NCBI RefSeq assembly: GCF_030936135.1
Contig: NC_082600.1
Span: 24,001,943 to 24,065,942 of the forward strand
Direction: 5' to 3'
DNA from: Gavia stellata
Lineage: Eukaryota; Chordata; Aves; Gaviiformes; Gaviidae
DNA length: 64,000 bases
Below the pieces are notes generated by a model, which searched no databases, was not told the origin of the DNA, and worked only from the letters and a program-made list of their open reading frames with translations. Positions within the stretch are counted from its first letter, which is position 1; each line of letters opens with the position of its first letter. Positions 27,601-42,600 of this stretch are shown here, in pieces. Both the position numbers and the translations under genes were made by a program.

Positions 27601-30600
27601 CTGAAGTTTGTAGGAATCTGAAGCTTGCCATGTCACATCATCTGCTGTGCATGTGGTGAACTAGATCCGTGTCAGTGAGGAAGTTACTGACCTCTCCTTT
27701 TGAATGTCATCTTTGGGGGTGATGTTACTTTTGGATCTTTTGTCAAGTCTAAATTACACATTTTCTTTCTTAGTAGTTTTAGTGTTCTCTTGTTTAACTT
27801 CACTTGAAAAAATGTGTGATAGAGCTGAGAAAGCTTCTGCCTTCAGAAACATATAGCCAAGATTTTTTTTTTTAAATGCAAAAACATGACTTTGTTTCAC
27901 TTGTGAACTTCAGATATATCTGGAGAAAAGGATGACAGATACTTCCCAGTTTTCAGCAAAGATATAACAAGTTTAATAATGAAGTGTTATTTGCTGTTCC
28001 TGCTACATCGTATCATTTCTGTTAGCTGGAGTATTTTCTGAATTATTAGAAGTAACACTAAGTAGTAGTGGTCAAACCAAATACAAATGTTGTGATGTGG
28101 TCCTTATTTTTTATACATTAGTTTTTAGTAAGGAATTGTTCTGGATTGTGACTGCAGAGCTTTCATAACTTACATGAAAGAGCGTAGTTTGTTGCAGTAT
28201 GTTTTTTGAGGATCTCCTGATTGTTTTAAGAGAAAATACAAAATTCCAAATTGTTGACTATTCTTGTGGCTACAAGAAGTGTTTTCAAACTGATGTATTC
28301 TGTTGTAAAGAAAAAGACTGTTTCATTCTTTAAACCTGATGTACTCGTGAAGCCCAGAATATAAATGTAACCTTAATTATGTTGCTGTTGCTACACAACA
28401 TTTTCTGTCCACGCATATGCCTAATGCTAGTAGAAGCATGCTTAATGGTGAAAGTACAGATGAGAATTTCTTCCCCTCTGCGTACATCAGAAACTAGTAG
28501 TTGAATGGTGTTTTAAGTCTTTCTCTTTTTATCTAAATACCATTCGATAATAGATATATTCCTTTCTAGTGATTGTTTAAAATAATTAGTTTTAAGGTAG
28601 GGGGGAAATGATACTTTCCTTGCTAATCTTCAACTTTAACAATATAGACTTAATTTGCTAGCCACGAGAGGGTGCTGTCTGCTAGCAGCTTGAAATGCAA
28701 AATAAAGTAGTTCTGGTATTGTAGTTTAAGGTTGAATTATTGTGTTTATAAACGCAAATTTCTTTAACAAATAACTAGTGTTATTTGTATTAGTTTGTAC
28801 ATGGATTCACAAAATATTGGGAAAAGTCTTAAAGTGATGTCATTATTTTGTGCTATTACAGTCATTCTCATGTACTTGGCTCTTATTTACTACTTTTCAC
28901 TCACAGATTTCTGAGTATGAAAGAGGCAAACATTGGTCTGGTTTACAGACTGGAGATGTGAAAGAGATGACTCTCTAGAGGTTAATGAGGCCTCTGGCAG
29001 AGAAGCTGAGATTTTTGTATTGCAGCTTCAGGTTAGGCTGCACCAGGCTTGATATTGAGATATTTAGCACTTGAGTGGAACCACCACTGTAGAGAAAAAT
29101 ATGCATATACCTAAAGGACCATATTGCTAGCAAGATAGCAGGTCAATTCCCTGCTTGAGTACTTCTGGAGTACTCACTGCTATAACTCTATTTTCTATAC
29201 CGTTCTAAATTTTATTTAATAAAATAAAAGTTTTGTTCTCTCTTCTTTCTGCCCCATGCTCTTTACCTTTTTTGCCATTGTTATCTTAATCTATGGTAAA
29301 AGATGCAGGGTGGTGTTTTTTTTCTTTTGAAGGTATCAGAACGGGTAGAGAGAAGACTTCAGGAGATAGAACAAGAAATGCGTGCTGAAAGACAGCTTGT
29401 AGAAAGGCGCCAAGACCAACTGGGACATATGTGTCTACAATTACAAGAGGTATGCAAATGAAAACTTCCAGTGTTTTCAGGATTAAGTTAGGAACATGCT
29501 GCATTTGTGAGCCTGTACCTGTCAAACTGGCAAAATTGCTCCGATCTTTGGCCCATTCTTTGAGCTGTATCAGTCCGGCTCCGCTTGTCTTGGTGACCAG
29601 ATGATAACAAGTACAGTCTCTGTTCTTAGTGATGCTGTGTTGTCTATGTTTAGACCTTTTTGGTAACTAGCGCAAACATTCTTTAAAAGAATCCACCCCC
29701 TATAACCTCCCTCAAACCCCAATCAAACACAAGCAAGTTATTAGCTGGGTTGTCTCAAATAAAACATTTTGTTTTCTAAAATATAAACTTTGCTTGCAGT
29801 GAGCAGTTTATTTTTAATGTATTTCAACAAGCAATCAAATGCACTGTAGTAGCCAGACAGCTTTTCATTGCTTTTCAAACAGTTTCATTCAACAGAATCT
29901 GATGAAGTATAAAATGTTGTTTAGGAGATAAATACAGATGTTTATATTGTGAATTAAAATTGGAGACAGCTAGTAGCTTTTGTCTGCTTGTTTTAGGAAA
30001 TGTATGCAAAATACATCTGTTTCTGATTTTACTGCTCTTTGGAAAATCTGTATCTTGACATAATGTAACTTTATTTCACTCCCCTTAGAGATAACATTGC
30101 AAATCATATCGTAACTATGCAATAGAATACTGTAGTTGAGAATCCCCTGTTTTTCACTTTTAGTATTAGTGACAGTATCCATGGTTTTTTGGAAGGCAGT
30201 TGTGTTATACTGTGCAGTGATATTGGGGAACCTTAATTTAGATTGAAGCTTTGTATTTCACATAAGGCTATAGATTCTTCAAAGAGGTCGTATTTAAGAA
30301 GATGAGATGCTTTTTTGATATAGATAAAAAGTAATGTTTATCAAAATGCTTGTAGTGCTTCTGCCAATATTTCAGAAAGAGTTACTGTTTCGTTTTTTCC
30401 CCCTGTTGATGTCCTAGTCGGTGACAAGAACTAGAGTGCTTTATTACAGTTTTCATTGCTCTTTAATATGCATACATCCATTTCTAGATTCTTCGGTTGT
30501 GCCTTCAGTCCAGTAGAGGGATGCTTAATGAAATGAGTTGGTGTCATTTGATACTGTTATCTGCAGATTGGAACAATCTTTTTTATCCTTTTAGAGAGAT

Positions 30601-33600
30601 AATGACTTGTATCTGTAAAGGTATATTGACATTGCCATGGTTTCCTTAGAAGGAGAACTTGAATTCGAGTGAATGAATTCAAGTGTATTTCAAAGACTTT
30701 CATGTGACTGGCTATGTGATCATGAGCCCTCAAGCTTGATACCTTTTTTCCTGGTAGCTCATCTTTTGAATTTCATGCAAAATGAATACAAAATACTAAG
30801 TACATCCCTGACCTTCCATTCCCCTAAGCTGTCCAGCTGTAGATGAAGACGTTTTAATCTTTTGTCCTGCGAATATTATTTTGTTCTGTGCATATTTTTG
30901 TAAATTATTTTTTCTGAGGAGCCCCTTCCTATTTAAAAGATATTTTTTTTTTTTTTTTACGCCACTGTTCAAAACTTCGAGATATATAGTCCTCATTCTC
31001 AGTTTACAGGAAAGCTCAACACCTATTAGTTTGCTTGGTAAACTTTTGCTATTAGGAATTTGCCCAAGCCAAGATTCAGAGCCAATCCTAACTGGAACAG
31101 GCTTATTCCACATGACATACATTCAGAGCTGCTGCCACTTGAAGGAGAATCATATTCTTGGTGATTATCTTCACTCTCTCAAGCAGGGGCTCATATCTCC
31201 AAATTGTCCTTCTGGGTGGCTGATCTCAGTCAGGACTCTGGATTTCTTGGACTGAACTCTTGTCACTGTATTTGGGAATCCTAATAAAATGTAGATTACC
31301 CCTGTTGCAATGAGTTATGGATTTTTCAGGACCTTCTAATCTTCAACATACAAAATAGAACCTGGTGGTGTCAGATGACAAGCATAGCAGGGAGCTTCTT
31401 TCAGCAGGTATTGGGCAATCTTTGACAGGTTACAGAGGAATATGGAGACAGTATTGCCCTTGAAACACAGACTTCCATTACACTCCCAGTAGCAACAAAC
31501 AGTATGTCCTCTTCCTGCTGCTGCTACTTTCATAGCTGTCTTAACAGCTTGGAGAACATCTTTGTGGCAGAGTTGCAACTTCCTAATGCCAGATGTCTTT
31601 CGACTCCAATATTGCTAAGGTCCTTAGATCTCAGACCCTTATGGCAACCTTCCATCCAGCTGTCCCATCTTCCTTCCCCATTGAACATTTGTCATTCTCT
31701 AGGTAAAAATGGTCTCACTTCTGGATTGTGTTTGAATTTATCAGGAATGGTTCAACATCTCTTGAAGAGTTGGCTGAGCTCTTTAGCTCTCACATTGACA
31801 AATTGGACCACCTTGTGCCCTACCTTTTGAAAAACGCTTGGTTTTAAGAGCAAAATAGTCTGGATCCTGTACACGTTGACTCTCTGGGTACTCTAGTCCT
31901 GAGGTTGCTGTGTGGGAAAGCTTTGTGAAGAAAATTACTTTGTTACGGGATAGAAATTATACAAGAAATAGGAATATGAGAATATCTAAGGAGGCAAAAA
32001 GTTTAGAACTGATGTAATCTCAAATTAAAAACAAACAGGAAAAAATGCCAACACCAAAACAGTCTGAGAATAGGGTGTAGCAGGTTTGAGTTTTTGAGCT
32101 TCTGGTTTTTGATTTTTCAATTTTTTTCTTTGAATGTGGTGTTACAGGTGAATAGATTCAGTATGGCGAACCAAATAGAATGAATAATGTAACTTATGAC
32201 TATAAAGTATTTAATACTTATGAATATGAATAGTTTAAAAAGGTTGTTATTTCAACAATGTATTTTCAAGCTGAGTAGTAGTTAGCTTGTTGATTTGTTC
32301 ATTACTTGTAGCAATGTAATTGTTTGATGTATTTTGCTAAGGTATTTTTTTATTTTTATGTACTATAGACAAAATTTAAATTTGGCTTTAAAGATCTCTG
32401 AGCAAAGTTGTTAGAAAAACTCTATATTTACACAATTTTTAATGATTTTTTTAAATATCCTATATTTTAAGTAGGCAATTTCAGCAAAGCCTACAAGGTA
32501 ATTATTTAAAAAAAAAAAAAAATAAAATTCCTGACAAGACTCATTGGATTTTGTGTAAAATATCTGATGTCATTTAACTTTTTTCTTACTGATCACCCAT
32601 CACTTGGTGGTAGCATTTGCCACAAAGATTGCTTGATAGGTGAGAGAATTTTCAAGAACAGAGGTTCTCAGACACTCCAGTGTGGAAGCTTACTTATTTC
32701 TTGACTGCCTTACAGTTGAAGTGTGACTACATTGTACATTAAGAACAGCAACTTCTTAATACAATATATGACATTGCTGGTGGTTTTCTTCCTTATTGTG
32801 AACTATCTTCTTTCATGCCGCTTTGATACTCGGCTATTGCAGATGCTCTTCTCAAGTCTGCAAGAGTCTCATCAGTGCGCTGCTTTGATATCTCATGGGA
32901 TATACAGAATGATGCTGAGGACCAGCTACTGAAAAAGGTGGATCTCTTCATTCAGTATAACCATACAAATGTGTACTCACTCAGAGATTCTTAGGGGACA
33001 TTGTAGGTGAAAATTCTCTTAATGAACACAATCAGCATATGGAGAGGCTAGTTGCCTTTTTCTGCAGCTTGGCTTTTTAATCAGCTGTTCCTCTTGTGGT
33101 GGCTTATTTGGCCTGAAGTATCAGGAGTATCAGAAGAAGCAGCCAAGTTGCTTTCCAGTAAATGAGATGTCCTCCACTTCTGAAGCATGAACACATTTAG
33201 GGGTAAACTCAAGCCAGTAAACTCTAATAAATATTTGTACTGGTTCTCTGCAAGAAGGCTTGGAGATGGCGGTAGCAATTTAGGTTTCATTTTTCTCATG
33301 TTCTTTAATGACACTTGTCTGCAATACTAATTCTAACCTGGATAGTGATGGTCTTGGAATTTTTTGGTCCCTACTCTATTTGGTGTGGGGTGCTTGGATT
33401 CACCCGTGTAAGTATGCTTGTGGGCAGTCCCTTAAGAACATTGTTCCTTATTACTAACCTGAATTTCTCTGAGGAGCGATAGCCATTTGCCCAGTTGCCC
33501 CTTGTCTTCCATTGCCCATCATCTTCTGTTGCCCCTTTCTTTTAATAACTCTGGGGTTGAGGACTGTGAGGACATGGTCCTCCATTTATACAAATACAAC

Positions 33601-36600
33601 ACATTGGAGGAGAGGGAAGAGTAGACATGCCTCCTGCAGGTACTGATAAGGAGAGAAAGCTTTGCATCTGAGAGCATAAGTGTGTGTGGACAGTATGAAC
33701 TGAGCAATATGTCACGAAGTAGTCTTTATAACATATATAAATGTTCCTAAGGCATGGTGTGTATCTCTGTAGCTTAAGTTGCTGTATGTTAGAAAGAATG
33801 TACTTGAATTGCGTTGTGTACTTTTGCATACCCTAGTGAGAATAAAGTAAATAACTAAATGTTTTACTGCAATTGTTATTTGGATGAAGCATGTTTCTAC
33901 ATAATTTTTAAGAGCTTTTTATTTTGTTATTCTGTTTCTTGTCCTTTGTAATTTGAATTAGGAGTTAGGTGGACTCTTAGCTCTCTCAGTGGTCTCAGTC
34001 TCGTGGTCTTCATTGTGTGGATGTAATGTTCTATTAATGTCTCTTCCTGTGCTCTTTTATTTCTCCAAGATGCTTCCCAAGTAACATTGCTGGAAGGAGG
34101 GTAGGGTTTGGACTGCATTCTGAAATCCTGTCATTTAATACAGCCTGAATGATTTACAAAGAAATGCTATTTAAAGCATTTGTGGCTATTTAATGAGTCA
34201 ATTTTTTCATTAATTTGCCTGTTATACATTTAAAACCAAACAAAATCAAATTTGACTGTTGAATTTGATCAGTAGTTGCTTTAATTAAATCTTGTGAGTT
34301 TTAAATGTTAATAGTTTATTATTTTTAAGGAAAGTGCAGTGCCCATAACTGACCACTACTTGTCAGTATTTTACCAACTTAAGAGAATCATCTTCCTAAA
34401 TCTCAATTACTAAATTATATATTTTCAGGGTCTAACTGAACATGACAATACATTTGTTTGTCTTGTCTGTCTTGTCTTTCTGTCTTTTGTATGATGTGCG
34501 AACTTTTTATTTGTATTGCACTATTATGATAATTGGTTATTAACCAAGATGATATCTAGTTGTATACTGACCGTAAAGAAAGTTTGACAAATAAAATTTT
34601 TCATCTTCAACGTCTAAATTTGCATTATTATTTTGAATCTGTAGTCTGTATGTGGTCCATGTAGGTAGATAAAAATTATTTTCTCTACATTTTTATGTAC
34701 CTTTTAACTTAGTGTGTATTGGTGTGTTTAAACACTATCTGTTTAAACAGCAATTACTGCAAATCAAAAATTGCAATGAGCAAACAGAAATTCATGTAAA
34801 TCATACATTTTCACTTTCTTCTATATTCCTGATACAAATGTGTTTCTGATTAGAAAGGAGAACAAATATGTTGATCTTGCCAATGCTACTGACATATATA
34901 TGGGTTGCTTTAACAAAACACATTTGTTTGTGTAAACTAAAACTATTTTGAGATTCTTTAGTGCTTTATTTTGAACCTGGAAGACACCATCACCTTGTAC
35001 TGTTTGTTTGCATTTATGCATCCATTTCCTAAAACAAGATCAAGTACCAGTCTTACAAAAGGGCTTTAAACAGCTTTATATGCATTGGATGTCCTGGATG
35101 GCTTTACTAATTCCTGTGCTTGGCTTCCTGGATTTTGGTGAAATGAGTCTGTGTGTTCACACTTTGCATGCTTTGGGTGAACAGAATCATCTTTATACAA
35201 CATTTTGAACCCACTGACTGTGGTAAGGCAATGACTATAGTTATGTCTTAAGTTAATAACTTGGATAGGCCAGGAAGCATTTTTTTCCTTCGTGCAAGTG
35301 GATACTTAGGTTCTGTTTGCCTCCCACTGCACATATTGTGAAGTGCAAGAGGCTGGTGGACTTTCAACAGAGAGTGGGGTAGACTGATGGTCAAAACCAT
35401 TATTGAAAATTCTCTTTTTGCATGTCTTTGTCTCTGATCTTAGACAAACATAAACTTGATCTCTGCTCTGAGGCATCTGGATGTTTTAGTGCATCGTTGA
35501 TACTTGCCCCTTGGCTCTGTGCTTTGCCACCTGTGGCTAATGGTTTCTGTTTGGATTGTAGTTTGAATCTGACTCTGTCTTGGAATGTGAGCAAATTTTA
35601 TACATATCTGTCACTGCAATATCCAGGCAGTCCGTCTTTAAATGCCTGTCTGGTATGTCTAGGTGGCATACTCAGACCCATGCTAGCTGCTAATGTAGCA
35701 AGTTAGGGAAAGAATTTTCATTCAGATTAGGATGTGGTACATTTTGGCCTTATTTTAAAATATAGAATGAGGTTGGTCTGCTTGTGTATTTCTGCTAGTA
35801 TGAATATAATTCACTGATCAGTCTCACTTTGAAAGAGCAAATTTCAGTTTGTGGTCTGCATTACTTTCAAATAATCTGGTTTTATTTAAAAAAACAAAAC
35901 AAATTCCAAACCCTAAGGAAAGTTGGTAGGCTTAAATGGCAATAAAAGTTATGATTGGCTATTGGAAGATTTTCATAACTTGGAAAGATTAAGAACTGTT
36001 GTTACAGAGGCCTTCACCTAGTTTTTCCCATATATAAGAAAAAATACCTGTTTATTGGAGTAAATTATTTTATTTATTTGAAGTTTTGGGGTTAGATATA
36101 CTGTCTATGGATGAGGTATCCTGAGCTGCGGTATATCAGGTATGTTAATATTCTGATACTGTCTTATGCTAGTGAAGTCTTTAAAAACACTTCTTCTAGG
36201 AATTAGGATGTACTACTGATGCAGAGACATTTTTGCCTTCAGTAAGGATATCTTTGAAAGTTTCCTAGTATTTCTAATTCCATCCCAGCTTTACCATTTT
36301 CCTTGTGATGCTAACATCTCTAGCAAAATCTGTATGTGAAAACATGCATTTTTGGTCCTATATTAATTATTAATTTAGTGCCAAAGATAAGGTTGGCATA
36401 CAGTTGACTGTATATAACAGAGCTTCTAATTTTGCTAGTAAAAATGAAGCTCAGTTGCAGTTAGTACACATCATATATCCCTAGCAGACTGTTCTGAACT
36501 GGTACTTAACAGTCATTAAAGAAACCCAAACTCATGCAATAATGGCATTAGCTGAAGTGATGATCTTTGATTTTTTTTCATGTAGCTTCTTGGGAGTTCT

Positions 36601-39600
36601 CCCTAGAGTCTTTTTGAGTGAAATGAGGGTGTGTCACGTCTGTGTGCACTGTTGAGTTTTATAGTTGACTGGAATGATGGATTTGAATTGGTACTGAATA
36701 CTTAAAGAAACATCCTAAATATGTTACAGTCTTACAGTATCTGATTATGAATCAGTATGATTAAAAGCGTAATTCTTTATGTAACATAATATTTTAAGTG
36801 GCATACTTCTGATAAATATCTTCCACAATCTCAGTTTTTAGTGTAAACTGTTCAAGCAGGAGAGTAGTCCAAACCATACTGAAACCCCTATGTTTCCTGA
36901 GGTGAGGATGTAAGACTGAGATAATTATATAAATCCATTTATTTTCTCCACAAAGCTCCTTTTAAAAGCAAAACTTCTAAAGCTGAATGCCTGGCATCAC
37001 TGAGGTTGATTAATATCTTGCATTCTGTTTTCATACAGTGAAATTGTTCCTCAGTATACAGTGAAGAGAAAATGTTCAAAAGCTGAATGAAATTGCACTA
37101 GTTATTGGGGCAAATTTCAGGGTTATTTGTTTAAGGAAACGTTCCTTTAAAATGCAAAATAAAGATGCTGCTTGGGAAGAACAGACTGGGAAAAAGACAT
37201 TTCTTTCAGCGCAGGCTGTTTGTTTCTTTTGTTCTGTTGTAGTTTTAGCAAGTAATGGTGGAAGGAATAGATGTACTTATGCTTCATTATATTGGATGAT
37301 AGTAACAGGTGTATGCTAAGGTCTCTAATTGATTTGTGGCTAGTGTGAAAACTGCTTGGTCATGTTGTGCAGCAAAGAAACAGATTTATTAACACAGTTA
37401 CTCAAATTCACAGCAAATGCTATCAGTATGGCTAGTGATATCTCTCAGCTGGTGTTTCTAAGTGGTATTTAAGATGATCCGATGACATTGTTATGGCCTG
37501 AGATATCCAAACTTGTGTTGTGTATGTTGCAAATTGCATGTGTCATTAATGTCTGTGATGTCTAATGCATTCCTTTGCCAGTGATTGGCTATGTTCTGCA
37601 AATAGTGTTGGCTTGCACAGGGAAAATATTTTGAAATTGATATTCAAGGCAATTTTATTTTTGTAAGATGCTTTAGAAAATGTACGTAATTGTTTTTAGA
37701 TGCTTCAGTTTTGGGGTGGGGGCGGACAGGAAAAGTCCCCATGGATTTTTTTTTATTTTTTTCAAAGTAGGGCACAATGTTGGTAACTTTTGATCAGGTA
37801 AATTTCGGTTAATTCTGTCTTAATACTGGGATCCTAAGCATCTGTCCAGATTCAGATAAAAATAACTTTTTTCCTTTTTGGCTTCCAACACAACCTCATG
37901 GTAATATTTTCCTTACTACAGTGCATTGTACTACATATTGTGCATATTTTATATTAGAGAATATATTCTTTTCATCTGATGTGTTCACAGCTTTTCTGGA
38001 GGGGATCTCTCAAGCCTCTTGGACCTTCATCTCAAAATGTTTGGGGTCAGCCTTGAGTGTCTGGAGCTCTATATATTGGAAGAATGTTAGTGCTAGTTTT
38101 GACCTTGTATTTGACCCTGTTCTTTGAGTGGCTGTGTTTATGTATGTGTGGACTTACATTTTTTTCGTAACGATATACATTGGTTCCACATGAAAATATT
38201 AGACATAGAAAGCATTTGTCTAGATCTTCTTTCTTAAATATATCAGCAGATTCTTTCATTTTAACAGACTTACAAAGAAGAGTTCTCTAACTTTTATAAT
38301 GAAAGTTCGTAATGTATTCTTCACTTTTAAAGGCTTTAAGGAATCAAGATACTAATGCAGATGAAACAGAAGAACTCACAAAAAATAAACTTGTGAAATG
38401 TGAAAGTGAAAAGAACCAAGTAAGACTTAATTTTCTCCTTTCTTGTTTGGTTTTAAATAAGTGTATAGTGTCATATGTTACAGTATATGCTTCCTTCTTG
38501 GGAGAAACCAGCAGGATAAAACTTACTTTACTCTTTAAGATAACAGGGGTTTTTTTTGCATCAGAGGCACTGTGAATATAGCTATGCTGAACTTCTCTCT
38601 TTCCTTCAAAGCTCTTTAGTTATGTATGTTACTTCTAACGACTCTTCCATCCTGCTAGGCGGACAAGTTTATAACTTGGGGGTTATCCTTGATTTCTGTC
38701 TCTGATTTGTCTCTGAATTTATACAGAGTCTGCTGTTGCTTATTTGCAGCAGCTCAAAGATGCAGCTTTTCTTCATCCCTGCAACTAACGCATGCTAGTT
38801 ATTTTGCACCATGGTTGTTATTAATTCCTCTTACTGAACTATCTGTTGCCATATTGTCTCTTCCTGTTCATAGAAAACAAGATTTCTTATATTTCTGTTC
38901 TGGCAGGATGCTAGGGCCATATTATACTTTTCTAGCTTTTTTCAATTTCAATTTCTAGCTTTTCATCAATTTCAGACTTTTTGTCAATACTTTCAACGTT
39001 ATACCCTTTATTCTAAACCATCTATGTAGTGTTTTATGTTATGTTACTCTCTCCATTCCATTAATGCCGGTCCTGTTTACTTTGCCCATTTGCCAGCCTC
39101 TCAACATCCTCTTTGAGGTTGCTATCTCTGCAATAACAATTTCAGGTGTCAAAAACTGTATTTCTTTCTATGTAGATCTTTGTGATCTTTGAACTGTTTA
39201 TGTCAGAGAATATCTAGTAGCTTTTGTTTTCTGTTTTTTTCTAAATGGTCATTGATTTGCTGACTATTTCTGATTAAACGTTTTAAAATTCCCTTAATAT
39301 TATATTCCTAGGAAAAATTCTAATTGTAAGAAATTCTGTGCACTTCAATTTTTCAGTCCTCTTGTTTCCAAGAGTTGTTGTGTGTTGTTCTTGCACAACA
39401 CAGACAAAGCACAGAATTTACCAATTACCAGTTCTACCAATGCGTGTTATCTTTAATATTTTTATAAATAAACTATGTAACAAAAGTGACCCAAATGTTA
39501 AGTCATTGTTAATTTTAATTAGAGTTTGAAAGTATGTCTCAAATGCAGGGACAATGTTTTTGAAACTTCCTAAAAAAGTTTGTCTTCCTTTCTTTTAACG

Positions 39601-42600
39601 CAGTAAAAATTTGCTTTAGTGCTTTTTTGTTTTGGATTATATATACCACTTTGTATCTTCATGTGATATAGAATATTTTACAAAATTACAGACTGTAAGT
39701 TGAATTATCATTATGTAATTTAAATAAATATAGCAGGGATGTAGTACAACTGAAAGTTTGCTTTAAAATTTTGGACAAATAAGAATATTGTGTATATTAT
39801 ACCTCATTTTTAAATATATGCTTATATCGATTAATTTGTGCCAGAATTAAATAGTTAAAATACACTTTTGTATTATGATGCATACATTGCTCTTTGTTCT
39901 TCATCTTCTGTAATGAAAGCTTGAGCGGGAATTGGAGCAGTCCCGGAAAAAGTTGAATGACTCAGAAGGCAGTAGAGAAGCTCTTTTGCATCAGGTAACT
40001 GCTTTGGTTGGTGAAAATCCTAAAGTTTTCATATTAGGCTGTGTCTGAGTCTTTTTTTCTTAATCTTCCTATCTCATACTCTGATAACATTGTTTTGGGA
40101 AGGGAAGGAGGAGATACAAAAACACAGGTTTAAGAGTCTAAAATATGTTGACTGAGCTTCTCATTATACTTTTTCTGCTTTCCCAACTTTTATGTGTGTA
40201 TGTTCATATATAATAATTATAGTAGTCGTAGTAGTTATGGTACTGTTTAAGTACATAAACACATTATTTGTAACTGCCTTTCACAGTATGCTTTAGAACA
40301 ACTTCTGTATTAGTAATTATTGCAATGCAAAGCGCATGCTATAATTGGTGAATTCAGATAAACCAGTGACCTAGAAGTATTTGCTGTATTATATACTAAC
40401 GTGATAAAAATACATAAAAAACCGAACACCTGAAAACCTATCTAAAGAGTGCTTTAAACAATACCTATTGATGCACATATTAGATCTAGAAGTTGCAGGA
40501 ACCTGGATTATAGCTTTAGAAAAGTGTCCTTTCTCCTAAACATTTCTAATCCATCCTTCTTTCAGAGGAGCTGGGGAAAAAGATGGAAATAAATAGGGAG
40601 GGTGCAATTGGCATACTTATCTGTTAGCATTAGTTGTTTGACTTGTGTATCTAGCAGAAGTTTGGGTTGGCTGTATTACCATTTTGAATTTAATTCACTG
40701 TGCATGGAATATAGTACTCTATCACATATGGGTAATATGAATTAGAGCTATTTTCCTTCAACTTTAGCATGTCATTCTTTATTTTCCTGTACACAATGTT
40801 ATCTTTTAAGTGCTAGACAGTATATGATAGAAAGGAAAAATGTAAAAAGCCCCTATGTTTCCTAAGAATAAGTACATTGCGTTTTTAATGAGTAGAATTT
40901 AAATAAAATACTGCTTATTAAATTTGTATTTTCACTAGCAATGTAAAAAGATAATTGCAATATATAAAATGGTAGCATTTTGTTTGGTCTAGAGAAATTA
41001 ATGCTCAGCCGTGGTCAACATAACAAAATATATCCTTTAATTTTGAATAATCACTTTGTGGCCTATAATTAGGAAATAATTTGTTTACCATCTGCAGTAC
41101 TCTTGAGATATATTTATAAATATTACTTGTATATAGTCTTTTTTTGTTTTTGTAGTGTTTAATGAAAATACGCTATTTACTCTTTCATTTTTTCCTTGTA
41201 CATACATTTTAGATTGAGGATCTTCGTTCCCAACTTCTGAGAGCAGAAGACCATGTAGGGTTGCAACATCAAATTTCACATGTTGCTATGCACCACCAGA
41301 GCTACCAGAATGTACGAGATGATGACAGGAAAATTAGAACAGGTACAACTCTCAAATTTTGCACTAGAGGTCTGCAAATTAGTTAGCCTGGACATCAGTT
41401 CTGTCTTTGAATTTCAGCCTAATTCTTCCACTGTCTCAACAAAAGCAACTGTTTAACTCCTCAGCTTTAAGTTAATAAGTACTGGCACCTGAATATTAAC
41501 AAATAAATAGCAAGAAGAGTTAAAACTTAGGATAAAATACTATGATTGGCGTGGTTAAAACAAACGAAGATTCATAGAATCAGAGAATCGTTTAGGTTGG
41601 AAAAGACCTTTAAGATCATCAGGTCCAGCTGTTAACCTAACACTGCTAAATCCACCACTAAACCATGTCCTTAAGCGCCTCATCCACATGTCTTTTAAAT
41701 ACCTCCAGGGATGGTGACTCAACCACCTTCCTGGGCAGCCTGTTCCAATGCCTGACAACCCTTTCAGTAAAGAAATTTTTCCTAATATCCAATTTAAACC
41801 TCCCCTGGCACAACTCAAGGCCATTTCCTCTTGTCCTATTGCTTGTTACTTGGGAGAAGAGACCAACAGCCACCTCTCTGCAATCCCCTTTCAGGTAATT
41901 GTAGAGAGCGATGAGGTCTCCCCTCAGCCTCTTCTTCTGCAGACTGAACAACCTCAGTTCCCTCAGCCGCTCCTCATAAGACTTGTGCTCCAGACCCCTC
42001 ACCAGCTTCATTGCCCTTCTCTGGACACGCTCCAGCACCTCAATGTGCTTCTTGTAGTGAGAGGCCCAAAACTGAACACAGGATTTGAGGTGCGGCCTCA
42101 CCAGCGCTGAGTATAGGGGCATGATCACCTCCCTACTGCTGCTGGCCACACTATTTCTGATACAGGCCAGGATGCTGTTGGCCTTCTTGGCCACCTGGGC
42201 ACACTGCTGGCTCATATTAAGCTGGCTGTCAGTCAACACCCCCAGGTCCTTTTCTGCTGAGCAGCTTTCCAGCCACTCGTCCCCAAGCCTGTAGCGTTGC
42301 ATGGGGTTGTTGTGACCAAAGTGCAGGACCTGGCACTTGGCCTTATTAAAACTCATACAGTTGGCCTCAGCCCATCGATTCAGCCTGTCCAGATCCCTCT
42401 GCAGAGCCTTCCTACCCTCAAGCAGATCAACATACTCTCCCAAATTGGTGTCGTCTGCAAACTTGCTGAGGAGTCACTCTATCCCCTCATCCAGACCCTT
42501 GATAAAGACATTAAAACAAGACTGGCCCCAGTACTGAGCCCTGGGGAACACCACTCGTGTCCGGTCGCCAACTGGATTTAACTCCATTCACCACAACTCT

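Larger units (their letters stand above)
19203..29332 (+). other. CEP128: CEP128 intron 7 (10.1 kb)
   Basis: The longest intron in the window. It carries at least three decayed CR1 LINE fragments (separate entries), a 19-bp direct repeat CTTTTTAACTTTGACCATT at 19475-19493 and 19503-19521, a TG/T-rich tract at about 21400-21515, and a CTCF-like site at 28662-28675. I found no further exon. Open frames at 20882-21265 and 26639-27046 fall in the decayed CR1 pieces. Confidence 0.65.
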
